NCBI RefSeq assembly: GCF_017301635.1
Contig: NZ_CP071091.1
Location: 4,414,001-4,478,000, forward strand
DNA: 64,000 nt
Source: Myxococcus landrumus
GTDB taxonomy: Bacteria; Myxococcota; Myxococcia; Myxococcales; Myxococcaceae
Direction: 5' to 3'
Positions 53,037 to 61,947 of this stretch are shown here, one piece after another. Each line of letters opens with the position of its first letter. The first letter of the stretch is position 1. The notes below the pieces were generated by a model. That model saw only the letters and a list, made by a program, of their open reading frames with translations, made no database searches and was not told the DNA's origin. The position numbers and the translations under genes were made by a program.

Positions 53037-53774
53037 ATGGCCAGGATTCTTCATCTCGATTCGAGCGCCCGTTCAGGCGCCTCCGGACAAACCCCTCACG
53101 GCTCCCACACGCGCCGGCTCTCTTCCCGCTTCATCACGCGCTGGCAGGCAAGCCGTCCGGGCGACACCGTCGTCTACCGCGACGTCGGACAGACGCCTCC
53201 CGCGCCCGTGACAGGCCCGTGGATTCATGCGGCCTTCACCGCCCCCGCGAAGCGCGAGCCCTGGATGAAGGACGTGCTCGCGGAGAGCGACGCCCTGGTG
53301 GATGAGCTGCTCGGCGCGGACCTCATCGTCGCGGGTGTGCCCATGTACAACTTCAACGTGCCCGCGCAGTTCAAGGCGTACATCGACAACATCATCCGCG
53401 TGGGCCGCACCTTCGGGTTCGACCGCTCCCGGGCCGGTGACCCCTACTGGCCCCTGCTGACCGATGCCCACAAGAAGCTCGTCATCCTGAGCTCACGCGG
53501 GGACTTCGGCTACGGACGCGGCGAGCGGCTCGAGACCATGAACCACGTCGAGCCAAGCATCCGCACCGCGTTTGGCTACATGGGCATCACGGACGTGAAC
53601 TCCGTCGCCATCGAATACGACGAATTCGGCGGTGAGCGGCTCCAGCGCTCCATCACTCTCGCGGAGGACCAGGTCGATGCCCTCGTGACTCGGATGCTTC
53701 GCGAGTGGACTCCACACCAGGCGCTCCCGGCACCGCTGGCAGTCGAGCGAGTGCAGGCCCACCACGGCCCATGA
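53037..53774 (+). CDS. FMN-dependent NADH-azoreductase-like flavoprotein
   Basis: Protein of 245 residues with a flavodoxin-like fold. ILHLDSSARSGASGQTPHG is the FMN phosphate loop, VAGVPMYNFNVPAQFKAYID the AzoR signature, and LVILSSRGDFGYG the third FMN loop. The enzyme should reduce quinones or azo compounds with NADH. Divergent LysR regulator upstream; converges on the AlkB gene by 12 bases. Confidence 0.9.
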   Translation: MARILHLDSSARSGASGQTPHGSHTRRLSSRFITRWQASRPGDTVVYRDVGQTPPAPVTGPWIHAAFTAPAKREPWMKDVLAESDALVDELLGADLIVAGVPMYNFNVPAQFKAYIDNIIRVGRTFGFDRSRAGDPYWPLLTDAHKKLVILSSRGDFGYGRGERLETMNHVEPSIRTAFGYMGITDVNSVAIEYDEFGGERLQRSITLAEDQVDALVTRMLREWTPHQALPAPLAVERVQAHHGP

Positions 53775-53786
53775 GACGCACCGGGC

Positions 53787-54371
53787 TCAGCTGTCGAAGG
53801 CTCGCAGCGTCACCGAAATCCTTCGTCCGCGTGCGCGCGCGGACGCCGGCACCTCGTGCGTGAAGGCCCGGTTCGTCGACCACGGAATCACGATGACACC
53901 GCCGTTCACCGCGGGGATGTCGGTGAACCCCTCTCCTCGCCAGGGCCGCATCCGGAACGCGCGCTCCTCACCGAAGGAGAGCGTGACGATGGGTGAGCCC
54001 TCGATGCGGTGGACGTCGCTGTCGCGGTGCTTGCCGATGTAGTGGCCCACCGTGCCGTCGTACCAGTTCAAGAGGAGCCCATTGAGGCGGACGTCGAAGG
54101 TCTCCCGAGCCCACGCCAGCCACGCATCCATGGGCGCGACCAGCGGCAATGCCCGGTTGACCCGGCCCGTGTAGTGATAGTCGGCGCCATAGGCCTGCTG
54201 CCAACGCGGCGTGCGGACCTGCCTGCCGTGAATCATGATTTCGTGGAACTCGCTCGGATGGAGTTCCCAGAGGGCCTCGAAGCCCTCCGTGCCCGGCACA
54301 AGCTCGCGCGGCAACTGCCCCACCACGACTTCACACACATCGCCGAGAGGGATGGACCGAAGCTCGCTCAT
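53787..54371 (-). CDS. AlkB-family 2-oxoglutarate/Fe(II) dioxygenase
   Basis: Protein of 194 residues. The iron ligands are HRD (His115, Asp117) and His172 in FTHEVP; Arg184 and Arg190 in RRISVTLRAF bind 2-oxoglutarate. NWYDGTVGHYIGKHRDSDVH (about 103-122) is the AlkB core. Family members remove alkyl groups from DNA/RNA bases; this compact form is like AlkB homologues of the ALKBH2/3 type. It is a single gene divergent from the hydrolase. Confidence 0.9.
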   Translation of the reverse strand: MSELRSIPLGDVCEVVVGQLPRELVPGTEGFEALWELHPSEFHEIMIHGRQVRTPRWQQAYGADYHYTGRVNRALPLVAPMDAWLAWARETFDVRLNGLLLNWYDGTVGHYIGKHRDSDVHRIEGSPIVTLSFGEERAFRMRPWRGEGFTDIPAVNGGVIVIPWSTNRAFTHEVPASARARGRRISVTLRAFDS

Positions 54372-54487
54372 CCACTGAACCTACGTGCAGCCCCGCGCCC
54401 CGCGCAACAATCCTCGTTGACTCTCCCCCAAGGGGAGACCGCCACCTTCCGCACATGTCACCCAGACACACCTCGCGGAGGAGAATC

Positions 54488-55555
54488 ATGGCGGTTGCAC
54501 TCGGAGCACTCATCCTGTTGGTCGGCGCGGCGCTGGGGGCCTGGTGGTGGATGGGACGAGCCCTCTTCCAACCCGGCACCGTGGAGCCCGTCCTCGCCGC
54601 ACGCGGTGAGAGCTTCGAGGTGCCCCCTGGCCAGGCCCCGGACGCCCCTTTCTGGCAGGTGACGCCCGACGTGAGGCTCCGGCACATGGCGGTGGGCCAG
54701 GGACGAAACGTCGTCGTCGTCCATGGAGGCCCGGGCCTGCCCCCCGTGGAGCCGTGGCGCGCGGCGACCCTCATGAGCGACACCCTGCGCTGGCACTTCT
54801 ATGACCAGCGAGGCTGCGGCGAGTCCTCGCGTCCGTTCACCAGCCCCCCGACGGGAGGCACCTGGCAGGCCATGCAGGCGGTGGAGGCCCGGCTGGGGCT
54901 CGCCGCGCAGCTCGCGGACCTCGAGCGCATCCGGCGCCTGCTCGGGCAGGAACGCCTGACGCTGGTGGGACACTCCTTCGGCGCCCTGGTCGCCGCGCTG
55001 TACGCCGCGGAGTGGCCGGAGCGCGTCGAGGCCCTCGTGCTGGTCGCCCCCGCGCCCTTGGTGACGATGCCCGCGGGTGATGGAGACCTCTTCACCCAGG
55101 TGCGAGCGCGATTGGATGAGCCCGGCCAGCAGGCGCTGAAGGAGTGGATGAAGCGCACCTTCGACTTCCCCGCGCGGCTGAAGGACGACGAGGCGCACCT
55201 CGCCGAGCACTTCGACCAGTTCGGTCCGCTGTACGCCCAGGCCATGCGGAAGAGCAACGCCCAGGCACGGATGCCAGCCTCGGGGACCGCGGGCGGGTTC
55301 CTCTCACTGGGCCTCTACCTGAGCCTGGGCCGCACCCACGACTGGCGCGAGTGGCTGGGCCGGGTGCGTGCGCCGACGCTCGTCATCCACGGAGCCAGGG
55401 ACTTGCAGCCGCGCTCCGCCACCCAACGCGTGGTAGAAGCCCTGCCCCACGCGCGACTGGTGGAGCTGGCGGGCAGCGGGCACTTCCCCTTCGAGGAACA
55501 ACCCGAGGACTTCGCCGCCACGGTGCGCGCCTTCCTCACGGAGGTCGAGCGGTGA
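54488..55555 (+). CDS. Alpha/beta-hydrolase, proline-iminopeptidase-like, membrane-anchored
   Basis: Protein of 355 residues from ATG 54488, which has GGAGGAG four bases upstream; an ATG 33 bases earlier exists. One N-terminal helix (VALGALILLVGAALGAWWWM) anchors it. VVHGGPG is the oxyanion loop of prolyl iminopeptidases, LVGHSFGALVA holds the nucleophile Ser, and GARD ... SGHFPFEEQP gives the Asp and His. It should hydrolyse a peptide-like or ester bond outside the cytoplasmic face or at the membrane. It overlaps the MerR gene. Confidence 0.87.
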   Translation: MAVALGALILLVGAALGAWWWMGRALFQPGTVEPVLAARGESFEVPPGQAPDAPFWQVTPDVRLRHMAVGQGRNVVVVHGGPGLPPVEPWRAATLMSDTLRWHFYDQRGCGESSRPFTSPPTGGTWQAMQAVEARLGLAAQLADLERIRRLLGQERLTLVGHSFGALVAALYAAEWPERVEALVLVAPAPLVTMPAGDGDLFTQVRARLDEPGQQALKEWMKRTFDFPARLKDDEAHLAEHFDQFGPLYAQAMRKSNAQARMPASGTAGGFLSLGLYLSLGRTHDWREWLGRVRAPTLVIHGARDLQPRSATQRVVEALPHARLVELAGSGHFPFEEQPEDFAATVRAFLTEVER

Positions 55556-56367
55556 GCGGACTGCTGTATGCCATCGGAGAGACGTCGCGCATCACGGGCC
55601 TGAGCGTGAAGGCGCTGCGGCTCTACCAGGAGAAGGGGCTGCTCGAGCCCTCGTGCGTGGACCCTTCTTCCGGCTACCGGTACTACACCGAACGCGACAT
55701 CACGCTCGCCCACACGCTGCGCGCCCTGAGAGACCTGCGGCTGTCCCTCGAGGAGATTCGGGGAGTGCTCGCGGAGCTGAACCAGGGCGCCTCGCTCGCG
55801 GAGCAGTTGGCGCAGGTGAGGGCCCGGCTCGCCGAGGAAGCCGCGAGCGCGCAACGCTCCGTGCTCGCGCTGGACACCTTGCTGCGTCACCAGACCCAGG
55901 CGGAGGCCTACCTGCGCGCCCCTCCACCCATCCTGGAGCGATGGCTCCCGACAGCCCGCGTCGCCATGCATCGCGCGCGAGGGCGCTACTCGGATGCGTC
56001 AGTGGTCTTCCCCCGGCTGCTGGCCGTGTGTGGCCCCCACATGGCCGGTGCGCCCTTCTGCCTCCTGCACGAGGCGGAGTACCGCGAGGACGACGCGGAC
56101 ATCTCCTGGTGTGTGCCCCTCGCGCCCGGTGCCACGCCGGAAGGGGTCCACGTGGAGGAGATTCCCGAGGTCCAAGCGGCCACGCTCGTCCATTCAGGGC
56201 CGCCGGATTCGGTGGGCCCCTCCTGGGCTCGACTCTTCGCGCACCTGCACGCGAAGGAGCGCGCTCCGACGACGCCCCTGCGCGAGACGTACCTGCGCGT
56301 GGAGACGAAGGAGGGACAGTCCTGGCTCACGGAGCTCGCGCTCCCGTGGACGTTGAAGCAGGCCTGA
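55552..56367 (+). CDS. MerR-family regulator with GyrI-like effector domain
   Basis: Protein of 271 residues; GTG 55552 overlaps the hydrolase stop (GTGA). Residues 1-70 are the MerR winged helix (AIGETSRITGLSVKALRLYQ, SGYRYYTERDI), residues 75-115 the dimerising coiled coil, and the rest (SDASVVFPRLLAVCG ... EEIPEVQAATLVHSGP) a GyrI/BmrR-type ligand domain that binds hydrophobic compounds. Coupling suggests it controls its own operon with the hydrolase. Confidence 0.9.
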   Translation: MSGLLYAIGETSRITGLSVKALRLYQEKGLLEPSCVDPSSGYRYYTERDITLAHTLRALRDLRLSLEEIRGVLAELNQGASLAEQLAQVRARLAEEAASAQRSVLALDTLLRHQTQAEAYLRAPPPILERWLPTARVAMHRARGRYSDASVVFPRLLAVCGPHMAGAPFCLLHEAEYREDDADISWCVPLAPGATPEGVHVEEIPEVQAATLVHSGPPDSVGPSWARLFAHLHAKERAPTTPLRETYLRVETKEGQSWLTELALPWTLKQA

Positions 56368-56378
56368 AGCGCGCGGCC

Positions 56379-56900
56379 TCAGCGAAGCTGGAACACGAAG
56401 GCCTCGCGTGACTCCGCCACGGCGGCCTCGGCGACGGGCTTGAGCTGCTTCAACAGCTCCAGCGCGGCGTGAGCATCCCAACCCAGGTCCTGGCAGACGG
56501 AGGAGCGCGCCAGCTTCTTCGCCGCGGCCTCCAGCTTGCTGTCGCTCGCCTTGGCCAGCTTCCGCACGGCCTCGGCCGGCAGCGGATGCAGCGACGCGTC
56601 CGCGGCCTCTCGCGGTGGGAACAGGAACGGCTGGGGCGCCTGGAGCAGCTCCGCGCCGATGGCCCAGCAGGCCGCCGTCAGGTGCTGGAAGACGACGTTC
56701 TTCAACACCACATGAGGCATCGACTTCAGGCCCCGAGGCAGCAGGCCCTCCAGGTGCTTCTTGTAGTCGCCTGACCCCGCCACCACACCCGGCCCCGGGG
56801 CCTTGGCCACACGGCCCTTGGGCAGCGCGACCTTCTCGGACGTCCAATCGGGAAGGGCTCGCGCCATCTCTTCCGGCGTCGCCGCGATGAACACGGACAT
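56379..56900 (-). CDS. Hypothetical protein
   Basis: Protein of 173 residues from ATG 56900. It begins MSVFIAATPEEMARALPDW and is helical, with a PPREAADASLHPLPAEAVRK stretch and an Ala/Lys-rich end (ESREAFVFQLR). No signal peptide or known motif. The 40 bases upstream are AT-rich (TTGCTATTGTAATTCTGTG), a likely promoter. Function unknown. Confidence 0.6.
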   Translation of the reverse strand: MSVFIAATPEEMARALPDWTSEKVALPKGRVAKAPGPGVVAGSGDYKKHLEGLLPRGLKSMPHVVLKNVVFQHLTAACWAIGAELLQAPQPFLFPPREAADASLHPLPAEAVRKLAKASDSKLEAAAKKLARSSVCQDLGWDAHAALELLKQLKPVAEAAVAESREAFVFQLR

Positions 56901-56978
56901 GCTGTACACAGAATTACAATAGCAATCAGGGCTGTGTCTCAGCAAGCCACCTTCGGGAGGCAGCGGCGGCGAGGAGGA

Positions 56979-58313
56979 CTACTCGCCCACGGAGCAATAA
57001 CGGGAGTCCGCGTCGGGGTTTCGCTGGTAGCCCAGGGCGACGTTCGGGCAGAGCGTGGCCAGCAGCTTCACCCCGTCGTGAGTGAGGAGATTCTGCCGGA
57101 GGTCCAAGGACTTGAGGTGGCCGAAGGCCGAGGCGTTCCTGGCGAGCACCTGTGCGCCCTCATCGGAGAGGATGCCCTTGGAGAGGTCGAGGTGTGTGAG
57201 CTGGGCGAGAATCTTCGCCGTGGGCAGCACCTTGACGAGTTCGTCGGTGAACTCGGAGTTGCACAGGCCCAGTTGGGTGACCTTCGGCAGGCCCTTGCCA
57301 TCGAGGATGGAACGGATGTCCTCCACGCCGCCCTCGGCCCCGTAGCGCGCGGAGCCGAACCAGACATCCAGGCGCTCCAGCTTCGGCCACCTCGCGTTGG
57401 CGATGGACTTGACGGCCCCCAGCGGCAGGCCACCCGACTCCATGATGAACTCCCGCAGCTCCGGCAGATGGATGTCAGCCAGCTCGACAGCGGTCCCTCG
57501 CAGGCGCAAGGAGCGCAGGTCAGGCAGCACCGCGTAGAGGGGCGAGACATCCTTGAGGTAGGACCAGGAGATTTCGTACTGCGAGGGGTAGTTGAAATCG
57601 CCGATGAAGAGACGCTGGAGGCTCTGGGAGGCCCCCGCATCGACGATGGCCCGGGTCACCCCGTCGTAGGTGTTGTTGCCCTCCAGGTCGACCAGCCCGA
57701 TGCTGAGCCCCCGGAGAAACCGCGCGGAGGGATGCGTGAGCAGCGCGCGCACCGCGCTGGGGACATCGAGGCGAGACTCGGCGTCCGCCTTTCCCAGGCG
57801 GGCGGCTCGGATGAAGCCCAGGTGCCAGTCGACCACCAGCTCTTCCGCCAAGGAGGCCCGAGTGAGCTCTCCGCCCAACATCTGGGCCTGGTGCTTCTTG
57901 AGGAAGGCCGCGACCTGGCGCTTGTGCGTGGTGGCCGCCGAGCCGATGGCCTGGCTCCGAGCGTGCTGGAGGGCGATGAACTCTCCGCGTGGATCTCCCT
58001 GCCCCTGGAGCCAGTCGCCATAGACGAGATAGGCAGCCTCGTCGTCGGGGGCCTTCAGGATGGCCGCCTCCAGCTCGGGATTGGACGCGCCTTTCGTGCT
58101 CGCACTCGCGCCGACACGCTCGTAGCCCTTGTTCTCCTTCTCGCGGACGAGCTTGTCGTGTTCTTTCTTCGCGGTCTCCTCGGAGTCGAACTGCTGGGTC
58201 TTCGTCTGTCCGTTCGTACCGATGCGCCCCCACGTCGTGGTGAAGGTGGCGCCCTCGAGCGAGATTTCCCAGAACTTGTTGGAGCTGCCTTCCCTGATTT
58301 CAAACCGCGGCAT
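56979..58313 (-). CDS. WGR domain, TIGR02996 repeat and leucine-rich-repeat protein
   Basis: Protein of 444 residues from ATG 58313 (GGGGGAAGG upstream). Residues 1-70 are a WGR domain (TTTWGRIGTNGQTKTQQFDS), the module of PARP-like proteins. About 80-125 hold the TIGR02996 unit (ELEAAILKAPDDEAAYLVY then DWLQGQGDPRGEFIALQ), a motif of myxobacteria and planctomycetes. The rest are leucine-rich repeats (LTHLDLSKGILSDEGAQVLA, LKSLDLRQNLLTHDGVKLLA). It is probably a cytoplasmic binding protein; function unknown. Divergent from the methyltransferase. Confidence 0.9.
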   Translation of the reverse strand: MPRFEIREGSSNKFWEISLEGATFTTTWGRIGTNGQTKTQQFDSEETAKKEHDKLVREKENKGYERVGASASTKGASNPELEAAILKAPDDEAAYLVYGDWLQGQGDPRGEFIALQHARSQAIGSAATTHKRQVAAFLKKHQAQMLGGELTRASLAEELVVDWHLGFIRAARLGKADAESRLDVPSAVRALLTHPSARFLRGLSIGLVDLEGNNTYDGVTRAIVDAGASQSLQRLFIGDFNYPSQYEISWSYLKDVSPLYAVLPDLRSLRLRGTAVELADIHLPELREFIMESGGLPLGAVKSIANARWPKLERLDVWFGSARYGAEGGVEDIRSILDGKGLPKVTQLGLCNSEFTDELVKVLPTAKILAQLTHLDLSKGILSDEGAQVLARNASAFGHLKSLDLRQNLLTHDGVKLLATLCPNVALGYQRNPDADSRYCSVGE

Positions 58314-58455
58314 GGCCTTCCCCCTCACGTGTCCGGCTTGCACGCGGCGCAGTGCGTACTGACGGCCGGAGCGCCCGATGACAGGATACCCACCAAATCC
58401 TGGATTACAGCCAGAAACCTCGACGCCAGCACCCTCCTGGGAAAGGTCGTGAGAC

Positions 58456-59193
58456 ATGTCGGCGCAATACGATTCGATTGGCGAGAAGGTCGCGGACTGG
58501 GATGTGCTGCCGGTGCGCTCCGAGTACCTCGAAGGGCATACCTTCTTCAAAGTCCTGGGCCCCGTCACCGGACAGTCCGTCCTCGACGTGGCGTGTGGCG
58601 ATGGGCTCTACACGCGGCAGTTCAAGGCGCGGGGAGCCAACCGCGCGGTGGGGGTCGACGTCTCGGAAGAGATGATTCGCGCCGGACGCAAGCTCGAGGA
58701 TGAGCAGCGGCTGGGCATCGAGTATCACGTGTCGGACGTGGCGGAGATGGCGCCGCTGGGCCAGTTCGACCTGGTGACGGCTGTCTATCTATTGCACTAC
58801 GCGCACTCGCCTGAACACATGCTGCGCATGTGCCGCAACATCCACGCGCACCTGAAGCCCGGGGGCAGCTTCGTCACCTACACCTTCAACCCCGGGTTCA
58901 GCGCGAAGGGCCCCAACAGCACGCGCTATGGCATCAGCATGCGGGACTTCCCCCAAGCCCCCCTGGATGGACACGCCATCACCGCGGAGCTGCACACGAA
59001 GACGCCCTTCACCATCCACTTCTCGTATTGGAGTCAGGCCACCCACGAGCAGGTGCTGCGTGAGGCGGGCTTCCACTCCCTCACCTGGACCCGTCCCGAG
59101 TGCTCCTCCGAGGGCCTCCGCAAGTATGGCCAGGCGTTCTGGCAGGACTACCTGGACAATCCTCACGGCATCGCCTTGCGCTGCCAACGGTGA
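58456..59193 (+). CDS. Class I SAM-dependent methyltransferase
   Basis: Protein of 245 residues with GGAAAGG before ATG 58456. Motif I is VLDVACGDGLYTRQF (residues 42-56); Asp in GVDVSEEMI binds the ribose; QFDLVTAVYLLHYA is motif IV and LKPGGSFVTYTFNP motif V/VI. It resembles ubiquinone/menaquinone or small-molecule methyltransferases. Substrate unknown. Confidence 0.9.
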   Translation: MSAQYDSIGEKVADWDVLPVRSEYLEGHTFFKVLGPVTGQSVLDVACGDGLYTRQFKARGANRAVGVDVSEEMIRAGRKLEDEQRLGIEYHVSDVAEMAPLGQFDLVTAVYLLHYAHSPEHMLRMCRNIHAHLKPGGSFVTYTFNPGFSAKGPNSTRYGISMRDFPQAPLDGHAITAELHTKTPFTIHFSYWSQATHEQVLREAGFHSLTWTRPECSSEGLRKYGQAFWQDYLDNPHGIALRCQR

Positions 59194-59227
59194 GTTCGCG
59201 GGTCGAAACATGATAAATCAGTAAGTC

Positions 59228-60793
59228 ATGAAAATTCAACCTAGATGGCTTGCCCTCTCCGCCCTCGCTGCCTCCGCCTGTTTTTCACCTGACCTGGAGC
59301 AGGCAGGTGCGGACACACCGCCTTCTGTCGCGCTGGACACGGAGGCCCGGGCGGCGGTGACGCCTCTTCGAACGAAAGCGCTCGGGCGAATGAGGAACGC
59401 GGCGAAGTACTTCAATGACCTCGTCTCGCGAAACGGCGGCTATGCGTGGCACCACAACGCGAGCAACCTGAATGAGCGCTGGGGGGACATCCAGCTCGAT
59501 GCGGATCAAATCATGATCCAATCCCCGGGCACGCCAGACGTGTTGCTGGCCTTCGTCGAGGCAGCCCTCGCCGACCCGGCGACCCCTGACCTCAAGACCT
59601 ACGCGACGCGCACCGCGATGGCGCTGCGCCACGGCCAGCTCCAGTCGGGAGGCTGGCGCCTCTATGCCGACTTCAAGCCCACGCCGACGCTGAAGGCTTG
59701 CTACCTGAACACCACGGCGACGTGTTCGTGTGGCGGCTGCGCGTACTCGACCTATGACGACCAGGTCACCCAGAACGCGCTCATCGCGATGATGCGCGCG
59801 GACCAGTTGCTCGGGTTCGCGAATCCCTCCATCTCCAGTTCGTCTTCGTATGCCCGCGCGCGGATGGAGACCTCGCAGTACCCCACCCACGGGGGCTTTC
59901 CGCAGGTCTTCCAGGGCCCCGTGGCGGCGCGGCCAGCGCTGACCGCCAGCTATCCCCCCTCCATCGGAACCACCTGTGGCCTCGCCCAATGTCACGCGAA
60001 CGCATACACCGTGGAGTACTGGGACGACCCCACCCTGAACGACAACCTCGCGTCCGCCTTCGTGGAGATGTTGACCTGGGCGGCAGAGGTCTACCCCACG
60101 CAAGCGGCGACGTATCAGGCCATGCGCGCCAGGTTCGGAGACTTCCTTCGCCGGGCCCAGATGCCTCAGCCCCAGCCCGCCTGGGCGCAGCAGTACGACC
60201 TCCAGATGCAACCGCGCTGGGCTCGCAACTGGGAGGTTCCCGCCATCGCGGGACAGGAGAGCCAGGATGTCATGTGGGCGCTCCTCCGCCTCTACCAGCT
60301 CGACCCGGGCGTCACGGCGAACCGGGACGCGGTGGGTACCGCGCTCACGTACCTCGAGACCGTCGACTTCGCGAACGACACCCTCCTCCATCGCTACATC
60401 GAGCTCGATGACACGGCGCCGTCGAACGTGGGGTTCTACACGGTGAGGCCCGGCGGCTACCCGGTTCGGTTCTCCTCCGCGCCGCCCACCTACCAGAACT
60501 ACGCGTGGGAGGTTCCCTCGCAGCTCGCCGCCATCCGCGCCGAGTACAACCGGCTGGCGAGCGACACGTCCGCGATGAAGCGCACGTGCCATCAGCTTCG
60601 AGCCGACACGGCGCAGGCCGTCGACACCGCGGTCAACAACGAGAAGTGGCTCACCTCGTACCTCCCGGGCGGCCCGCGAAGCGGAGCCACGCCTGGCGAC
60701 TATCTCGACACGAGCACGTTCGTCAGGAACATGCGCACGCTGGCGGAGTTCGTCACACGGACGACCACGGACTGCGCCGCCTGGAACTACTGA
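59228..60793 (+). CDS. Pectate lyase-like (PL10-type) lipoprotein
   Basis: Protein of 521 residues. Signal MKIQPRWLALSALAASAC gives lipid Cys18. The body is an alpha/alpha toroid with features of the Pel-15E/PL10 family: QSGGWRLYADFKPTPTLKA, TYDDQVTQNALIAMMRADQL and QPRWARNWEVPAIAGQ. Enzymes of that family cleave polygalacturonate by beta-elimination using a general-base Arg, Ca and Asp; which residues serve here I cannot say. It contains extra cysteines (TATCSCGGCAY). The start has only a weak binding site. Confidence 0.72.
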   Translation: MKIQPRWLALSALAASACFSPDLEQAGADTPPSVALDTEARAAVTPLRTKALGRMRNAAKYFNDLVSRNGGYAWHHNASNLNERWGDIQLDADQIMIQSPGTPDVLLAFVEAALADPATPDLKTYATRTAMALRHGQLQSGGWRLYADFKPTPTLKACYLNTTATCSCGGCAYSTYDDQVTQNALIAMMRADQLLGFANPSISSSSSYARARMETSQYPTHGGFPQVFQGPVAARPALTASYPPSIGTTCGLAQCHANAYTVEYWDDPTLNDNLASAFVEMLTWAAEVYPTQAATYQAMRARFGDFLRRAQMPQPQPAWAQQYDLQMQPRWARNWEVPAIAGQESQDVMWALLRLYQLDPGVTANRDAVGTALTYLETVDFANDTLLHRYIELDDTAPSNVGFYTVRPGGYPVRFSSAPPTYQNYAWEVPSQLAAIRAEYNRLASDTSAMKRTCHQLRADTAQAVDTAVNNEKWLTSYLPGGPRSGATPGDYLDTSTFVRNMRTLAEFVTRTTTDCAAWNY

Positions 60794-60805
60794 GACGTCC
60801 CGCGC

Positions 60806-61711
60806 TCAGCGCGGCATCGGCGACTGCCCCAATCGCTGGGGCAGGTGCGCCGCCAGGTACTCCAGGTAGCCGCGCACCGGGCGAGGCGGCTTTCGTCCAT
60901 ACGGATGCAGGGCGATGAGGAACGGCGGCGCCTCCACCACGACCTCCGGGAGGACACGCACGAGGGCTCCCCGCGCCAGCTCGTCCTGGACGACGAAGAG
61001 CGGCAGGTATCCGATACCAAGGCCCCTGAGCACTGCCTCCTTGAGCGCGCCACCATGGTTGAGCCGCAGGTTGCCGCGCACGAGCACCGTGTGGCGGTGC
61101 CCCTCCACGTTCAGCGCCCAGCGCCCGCTCGAGTCGTTGAACGAGTGCCGCATGCAGTTGTGGCGCGACAAGTCCTCCGGCGTCACGGGTGTCCCCGCTC
61201 GCGACAGATAGGCAGGAGACGCGCACAGCACCCGTGAGTCCCGCGCGAGCTTCTTCACGACCAGGCTCACGTGCGTGGCGGGCCCCGAGCGGATGACCAG
61301 GTCGAAGCCCTCCTTCACCGGGTCCACGAACCGGTCGTCGACCACCAGCTCCACGCGCACGGACGGCTCCGCCAGGAGGAAGTCCGCGGTGAGCGGCGCC
61401 AGGTGCATCTCCGTCAGGGTGACGGGCGCCGACACGCGCACGCTTCCCTGGGTGGCGGTGCCCAGCTCTCGCGCGGAGGCGAACGCGTCCTCGACTTCTC
61501 GCAGCGCGGAGGGAGCACGCTCGGCCAGGGCCTGTCCTGCGTCCGTGAGGCGCATGCTCCGGGAGCTGCGCACCAGCAAGGGAACCCCCAGGCCCTTCTC
61601 CAGTTGAGCCAGCCGTTTGCTCACCGCGGAGGTCGCCACCCCCAGCTTCCGGGCAGCGGCGGAGAGGGAGCCCGCGAGGACCACCTCCATGAAGACGCGC
61701 AAGGACTCCAC
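60806..61711 (-). CDS. LysR-family transcriptional regulator
   Basis: Protein of 301 residues from GTG 61711; GTG 61756 with AAAGGA upstream is an alternative that adds 15 residues. Helix-turn-helix at LRVFMEVVLAGSLSAAARKL and ATSAVSKRLAQLEKGLGVPL; effector domain follows (VDPVKEGFDLVIRSGPATHV). It is divergent from a truncated flavoprotein stub, which was presumably its former target. Confidence 0.9.
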   Translation of the reverse strand: MESLRVFMEVVLAGSLSAAARKLGVATSAVSKRLAQLEKGLGVPLLVRSSRSMRLTDAGQALAERAPSALREVEDAFASARELGTATQGSVRVSAPVTLTEMHLAPLTADFLLAEPSVRVELVVDDRFVDPVKEGFDLVIRSGPATHVSLVVKKLARDSRVLCASPAYLSRAGTPVTPEDLSRHNCMRHSFNDSSGRWALNVEGHRHTVLVRGNLRLNHGGALKEAVLRGLGIGYLPLFVVQDELARGALVRVLPEVVVEAPPFLIALHPYGRKPPRPVRGYLEYLAAHLPQRLGQSPMPR

Positions 61712-61839
61712 GTCGTGAGCAGGGGCGTCCTGTCCTCGTCGCCGTCGTTCACCCACAGGACACGTTCCTTTCCCCAACGGAGGACTGCCGCGTGGCGTGG
61801 TCCCCTTGCATATCCCCCACGTGGTTCACGGAGGTCTTC

Positions 61840-61947
61840 ATGGCAACGCAGGAACCCGCCGCGCGGGTGGCGGTCATCTATCACAGCGGATTCAGTCCTA
61901 CCCGGGCGCGTCGCCCCTCTGCTGGGAGCACGTCATGCCCTACGTGA
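61840..61947 (+). pseudogene. N-terminal stub of a WrbA/flavodoxin-like quinone reductase
   Basis: 35 codons from ATG 61840 (GGAGG upstream): ARVAVIYHSGF is the flavodoxin FMN-loop start (usual form VAVIYHSGYGHT). After GF the frame changes character (SPTRARRPSAG) and stops at 61947, overlapping the tautomerase start. The rest of the flavoprotein, about 170 residues, is missing, so this is the scar of a deletion or replacement. Confidence 0.6.

Noticed and set aside
60806-61777. TTG start at 61777 for the LysR gene
   Set aside because: It would add an Arg-rich tail of 22 residues before the usual LysR N-terminus; GTG starts at 61756 or 61711 fit the family better.
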